DNA of 64,000 nucleotides, from positions 4,248,102 through 4,312,101 of the forward strand of contig NZ_CP045503.2 of assembly GCF_007004545.3 (NCBI RefSeq), written 5' to 3'. The translations under genes and the position numbers were made by a program. Every line of letters starts with the position of its first letter. Position 1 is the stretch's first letter. Below are positions 61,393 to 64,000 of the stretch, piece by piece. Below the pieces are notes generated by a model that did not search any database, had not been told where the DNA came from, and was given only the letters and a program-made list of their open reading frames with translations. The stretch is from Shewanella eurypsychrophilus. GTDB taxonomy: Bacteria; Pseudomonadota; Gammaproteobacteria; Enterobacterales; Shewanellaceae.

Positions 61393-61905
61393 TTAAACCA
61401 TTTCAGGGTTAGCCTTGAGCTGTAACTGTTGAATAAGCTGTGCCAATTTCTCTATACTCTGTCTAATTGGCCCAGGCATAGTGTCAAATTCAATACTCAA
61501 CAATAGATTCTTTACCTCTAATCCCAGTTCAGTGTCACCTTCGATTGAAAGCCTACGTTGAAAAAATAGCGTATCAGGATCTTCTTTGCCCGCAGCCACT
61601 AAGAGGAGCTCTTTCGAGTTACCAGCAAACAGCACTTCAGCATCACCTCTTGGGCGGACCTGCCAGCCATCATTAAAACTTACTTCAAACGCTAGCCCCA
61701 TATCCTCAACATCTATCGCTACCCAACGACCTGATAAAAAATCTAATTCTTCATCTATGGCTTGCTGCTTGAGCACTAGCGCTAAGATCCGCGTGAGGAT
61801 GTCGGCTTTCACCTTAAACGGCACCAATGATAGTGGTGGACGAACCAGCTTTGGACCCATTGTTAATAGCTGCTTGGCAAAAGTACCAGAAATAGGCATC
61901 TGCAT
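61393..61905 (-). CDS. ubiT: UbiT (YhbT), SCP2-domain accessory factor of O2-independent ubiquinone synthesis
   Basis: At ~170 residues it is an SCP2-type lipid-binding domain: DILTRILALVLKQQAIDEELDFLSGRWVAIDVEDMG, then VLFAGNSKELLLVAAGKEDPDTLFFQRRLSIEGDTELGLEVKNLL. In E. coli UbiT is needed with UbiU and UbiV for anaerobic ubiquinone and probably binds its precursors. It is divergent from ubiU, sharing a 177-base promoter region. The ATG at 61905 is preferred over longer in-frame starts because it begins MQMPISG, close to the family start. Confidence 0.9.
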   Translation of the reverse strand: MQMPISGTFAKQLLTMGPKLVRPPLSLVPFKVKADILTRILALVLKQQAIDEELDFLSGRWVAIDVEDMGLAFEVSFNDGWQVRPRGDAEVLFAGNSKELLLVAAGKEDPDTLFFQRRLSIEGDTELGLEVKNLLLSIEFDTMPGPIRQSIEKLAQLIQQLQLKANPEMV

Positions 61906-62002
61906 AGTAATTTTAAATCCTTTATGACAGGGAGTGAACTCTCCACCTACAACAGGAGAGCACAAAATAAAATGATTTTACCCAGATTTTATGATCACAA
62001 AC

Positions 62003-62016
62003 CTGTTTTACATCAA
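62003..62016 (+). promoter_or_regulatory. FNR-like site before ubiU
   Basis: CTGTT-TTAC-ATCAA has a perfect right half and three of five matching bases in the left half of TTGAT-N4-ATCAA. It lies 67-80 bases before the ubiU ATG, consistent with anaerobic activation. Imperfect, so moderate confidence. Confidence 0.45.
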
Positions 62017-62082
62017 GAATTGGATATTCATTCCCTTTTACACTCACTTTTCAAATTTTTGGGAGTTATTCGGAGTATACAT

Positions 62083-63084
62083 ATGGAGCTGCTGTGTCCA
62101 GCAGGTAATTTGGCATCACTAAAGACTGCACTCAATGCAGGTGCCGACGCCGTCTATTTAGGCTTAAAAAATGATACTAATGCAAGATCTTTTGCAGGAC
62201 TAAACTTCACCCCAAAAAAGCTTCAAGAAGCCGCTGAATACACTAAGAAGCAGGGTAAAAAAATATTTCTGACGATCAACACCTTCCCACAAGCGGGTGA
62301 GGAGAAGCGTTGGTATGAGGCGGTTGATATCGCCGCAAACACAGGCGTTGATGCGCTAATTGTGGCCGATCTTTCAATGCTCGATTATGCCCATACTCAC
62401 TACCCTCACCTGCCACTGCACCTTTCAGTACAGGCTAGTGCGACAAACTTAGGCGCCCTTAAACTCTATAAAGAGGAGTTTAATATTGAGCGCGCGGTAC
62501 TGCCTAGGGTATTGTCGATGAAACAGGTCAGAGATCTTGCTAAGGTCACGCCGGTCGATCTTGAGGTCTTTGCTTTCGGTAGTTTATGCATCATGGCTGA
62601 AGGGCGCTGTCACCTCTCTTCCTATGTCACAGGTCAATCCCCCAATACAGGCGGGTCTTGCTCTCCTGCAAAGCATGTTCGCTGGCAGGAGCAAGGCAGT
62701 GACCGCCTTACCAGACTCAATGAAGTCTTGATTGATAAGTCCGGCATCAATGAGCAAATGGGCTATCCCGTTGTCTGTAAGGGACGATACACCACTCAAG
62801 ATAGCAAGGATCCGACTCACCTACTCGAATCTCCAACCAGCCTCAATACCCTGAGCCTTTTGCCTGAATTAGCTAAGGCAAATGTTGTTTCGTTAAAAAT
62901 CGAAGGCAGACAACGCAGCCCAGCCTATGTAGAACAGGTCACGAAAGTATGGCGTAATGCCATTGATACCTATCTCAGAGACCCACAAAACTACCAAACT
63001 CAGGCAGAGTGGGATAGAGCACTATCAAAAGTCTCTGAAGGGCAAACGACAACACTTGGGGCCTACGAACGCACCTGGCAATAA
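62083..63084 (+). CDS. ubiU: UbiU, U32 protein for O2-independent ubiquinone hydroxylation
   Basis: This 333-residue U32 protein begins MELLCPAGNLASLKTALNAGADAVYLGLKN. The four cysteines known to bind the [4Fe-4S] cluster in E. coli UbiU fall at the same numbers here: Cys169, Cys176, Cys193 and Cys232. The ATG at 62083 has GGAG upstream and aligns with the family; the reading frame continues open further upstream but without such signals. With UbiV it hydroxylates the ubiquinone ring in the absence of oxygen. It is followed by ubiV after 83 bases. Confidence 0.94.
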   Translation: MELLCPAGNLASLKTALNAGADAVYLGLKNDTNARSFAGLNFTPKKLQEAAEYTKKQGKKIFLTINTFPQAGEEKRWYEAVDIAANTGVDALIVADLSMLDYAHTHYPHLPLHLSVQASATNLGALKLYKEEFNIERAVLPRVLSMKQVRDLAKVTPVDLEVFAFGSLCIMAEGRCHLSSYVTGQSPNTGGSCSPAKHVRWQEQGSDRLTRLNEVLIDKSGINEQMGYPVVCKGRYTTQDSKDPTHLLESPTSLNTLSLLPELAKANVVSLKIEGRQRSPAYVEQVTKVWRNAIDTYLRDPQNYQTQAEWDRALSKVSEGQTTTLGAYERTWQ

Positions 63085-63167
63085 ACCTGAGTGATCACCA
63101 AGATATATATTGTCCGCCAGCCAGTAAAAGTGTGGCTGTGAGTACCAAAAGAACATTAGGAAAGAAC

Positions 63168-64000
63168 ATGAAAGTATCGCTTGGGCCCTTGCTGTATTGC
63201 TGGCCAAAAGAGAAAGTGAGTGAATTTTATCAAGCGGTTGCCCAAAGCCAGATCCCACTGGTGTATTTAGGTGAAACTATTTGTAGCCGTAGAAGAGAGC
63301 TTAAGTTTTCTGACTATATGGACTTAGCCCATATGCTCAAGGCTTCTGGCAAAGAGGTGGTTATCTCTACTCTTGCGCTTTTAGAAGCCCCCTCTGAATA
63401 TACAGAGCTAAAGAAACAGGTAGAAAATGGCGAGTTTATTATCGAAGCTAACGACATGGGGGCAGTGCAGGCAGCAAAAGAGCTAAAACTGCCATTTGTG
63501 TGCGGACCAACAGTCAATAACTACAACTTAGCCAGCTTAAAGAAGCTACACAGCTGGGGAATGCAGCGCTTTGTAATGCCTGTAGAGCTATCAAAAAACT
63601 GGCTCACCCAGGTACTCTCTGAAGAGAAAACCGCTTTTGAGATTGAAGTATTTGGTCATGGTTTTCTACCCTTGGCACTTTCAGCTCGCTGTTTCACTGC
63701 AAGACATAAAGGCCTTAGCAAAGATAAGTGTCAAACCATCTGCATTCAAAACCCACAAGGATTGCTTGCAAGCACACAGGAATCACAACCTCTATTACGA
63801 TTAAATGGTATTCAAACTCAGTCTGCAGCGTGTATCGACCTATCACCTGAAATCGATGATATGAGAAAAATGGGAGTGGATTATTTCAGAGTGTCGCCAT
63901 CGAGTTTCGATAGCATTGCGCTTGCAAATAACCTTCTCGAGCAAAGAACTAATTTGATCTTATCTGATGCCGCAAGCTGTAACGGTTACTGGCATCAGGA
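63168..64000 (+). CDS. ubiV: UbiV, U32 partner of UbiU (cut by window end)
   Basis: An open frame from the ATG at 63168 runs past the window end (277 codons seen of about 300). It starts MKVSLGPLLYCWPKEKVSEFY, with AGGAAA just upstream. Cysteines at 39, 175, 188 and 192 match the spacing of the [4Fe-4S] ligands of E. coli UbiV (39, then a trio with the same 13- and 4-residue steps). The segment FEIEVFGHGFLPLALSARC is the U32 signature. It forms a heterodimer with UbiU. Because the stop lies outside the window the C-terminus is missing. Confidence 0.92.
   Translation, partial: MKVSLGPLLYCWPKEKVSEFYQAVAQSQIPLVYLGETICSRRRELKFSDYMDLAHMLKASGKEVVISTLALLEAPSEYTELKKQVENGEFIIEANDMGAVQAAKELKLPFVCGPTVNNYNLASLKKLHSWGMQRFVMPVELSKNWLTQVLSEEKTAFEIEVFGHGFLPLALSARCFTARHKGLSKDKCQTICIQNPQGLLASTQESQPLLRLNGIQTQSAACIDLSPEIDDMRKMGVDYFRVSPSSFDSIALANNLLEQRTNLILSDAASCNGYWHQ

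Overview
The window looks like chromosomal DNA of a marine Shewanella-type gammaproteobacterium. The evidence is the Na+-type polar flagellar stator pair (pomA-pomB), an NAD-type isocitrate dehydrogenase, gene neighbourhoods shared with enteric bacteria (gcvA / DUF423 / rlmM; xseB-ispA-dxs; ppnN-xni), several c-di-GMP proteins, and the dispersed Shewanella-like palindrome TTATACCRATWGGTAT. No tRNA, rRNA, phage, insertion sequence or CRISPR array was seen. It is mostly core genome with a few unusual spots.

Layout. 1-4.4 kb: the start of an RND efflux adaptor, a GNAT acetyltransferase, and an hlyD-DUF2955 export pair divergent from a LysR regulator. A decayed second copy of the 3' end of the DUF2955 gene lies beside the intact one. 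4.5-6.4 kb: a chemoreceptor with no sensory domain and a NYN-domain protein. 6.5-10 kb: two metallopeptidase genes (M1 and an M9-like lipoprotein) bracketed by two related, apparently unannotated small RNA genes. Each small RNA gene has a near-identical sigma-E-type promoter and its own Rho-independent terminator. 10-14.5 kb: phosphate regulon (phoB-phoR-pstS with a Pho box) and a general porin. The porin's ribosome-binding site and start codon are complementary to the second small RNA. 14.8-25 kb: rdgC, an M61 peptidase, a TPR protein with a decayed GGDEF domain, a diguanylate cyclase, ppnN, xni and DUF3192. 24.6-35.3 kb: acetyltransferase, SDR, methyltransferase, MarC, a large S9 peptidase, icd, rlmM, DUF423, an alpha/beta hydrolase, gcvA-like and a small secreted protein. 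35.6-39.1 kb: thiI and pomAB. 39.5-44.4 kb: xseB-ispA-dxs, grpE (heat-shock promoter) and nadK. 44.4-57.2 kb: a TPR-TonB protein, a COG0523 GTPase with a tandem-repeat histidine linker, an EEP lipoprotein, a DEAD-box helicase, two EAL proteins, a periplasmic binding protein, a thioesterase and an HDOD protein. 57.4-64 kb: trhP, yfhL, an acyl-CoA dehydrogenase, ubiT, ubiU and ubiV (cut by the window end).

How the genes work together. The most coherent new proposal is an envelope-stress circuit: sigma-E would switch on two paralogous small RNAs whose shared unpaired segment can cover the translation start of the porin about 4-8 kb away. The last 7 kb groups three U32-family iron-sulfur proteins (TrhP, UbiU, UbiV) with the ferredoxin YfhL and UbiT. 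These are the tRNA-uridine and O2-independent ubiquinone hydroxylation systems, with a plausible FNR site before ubiU. The phosphate genes and c-di-GMP genes form two further functional groups.
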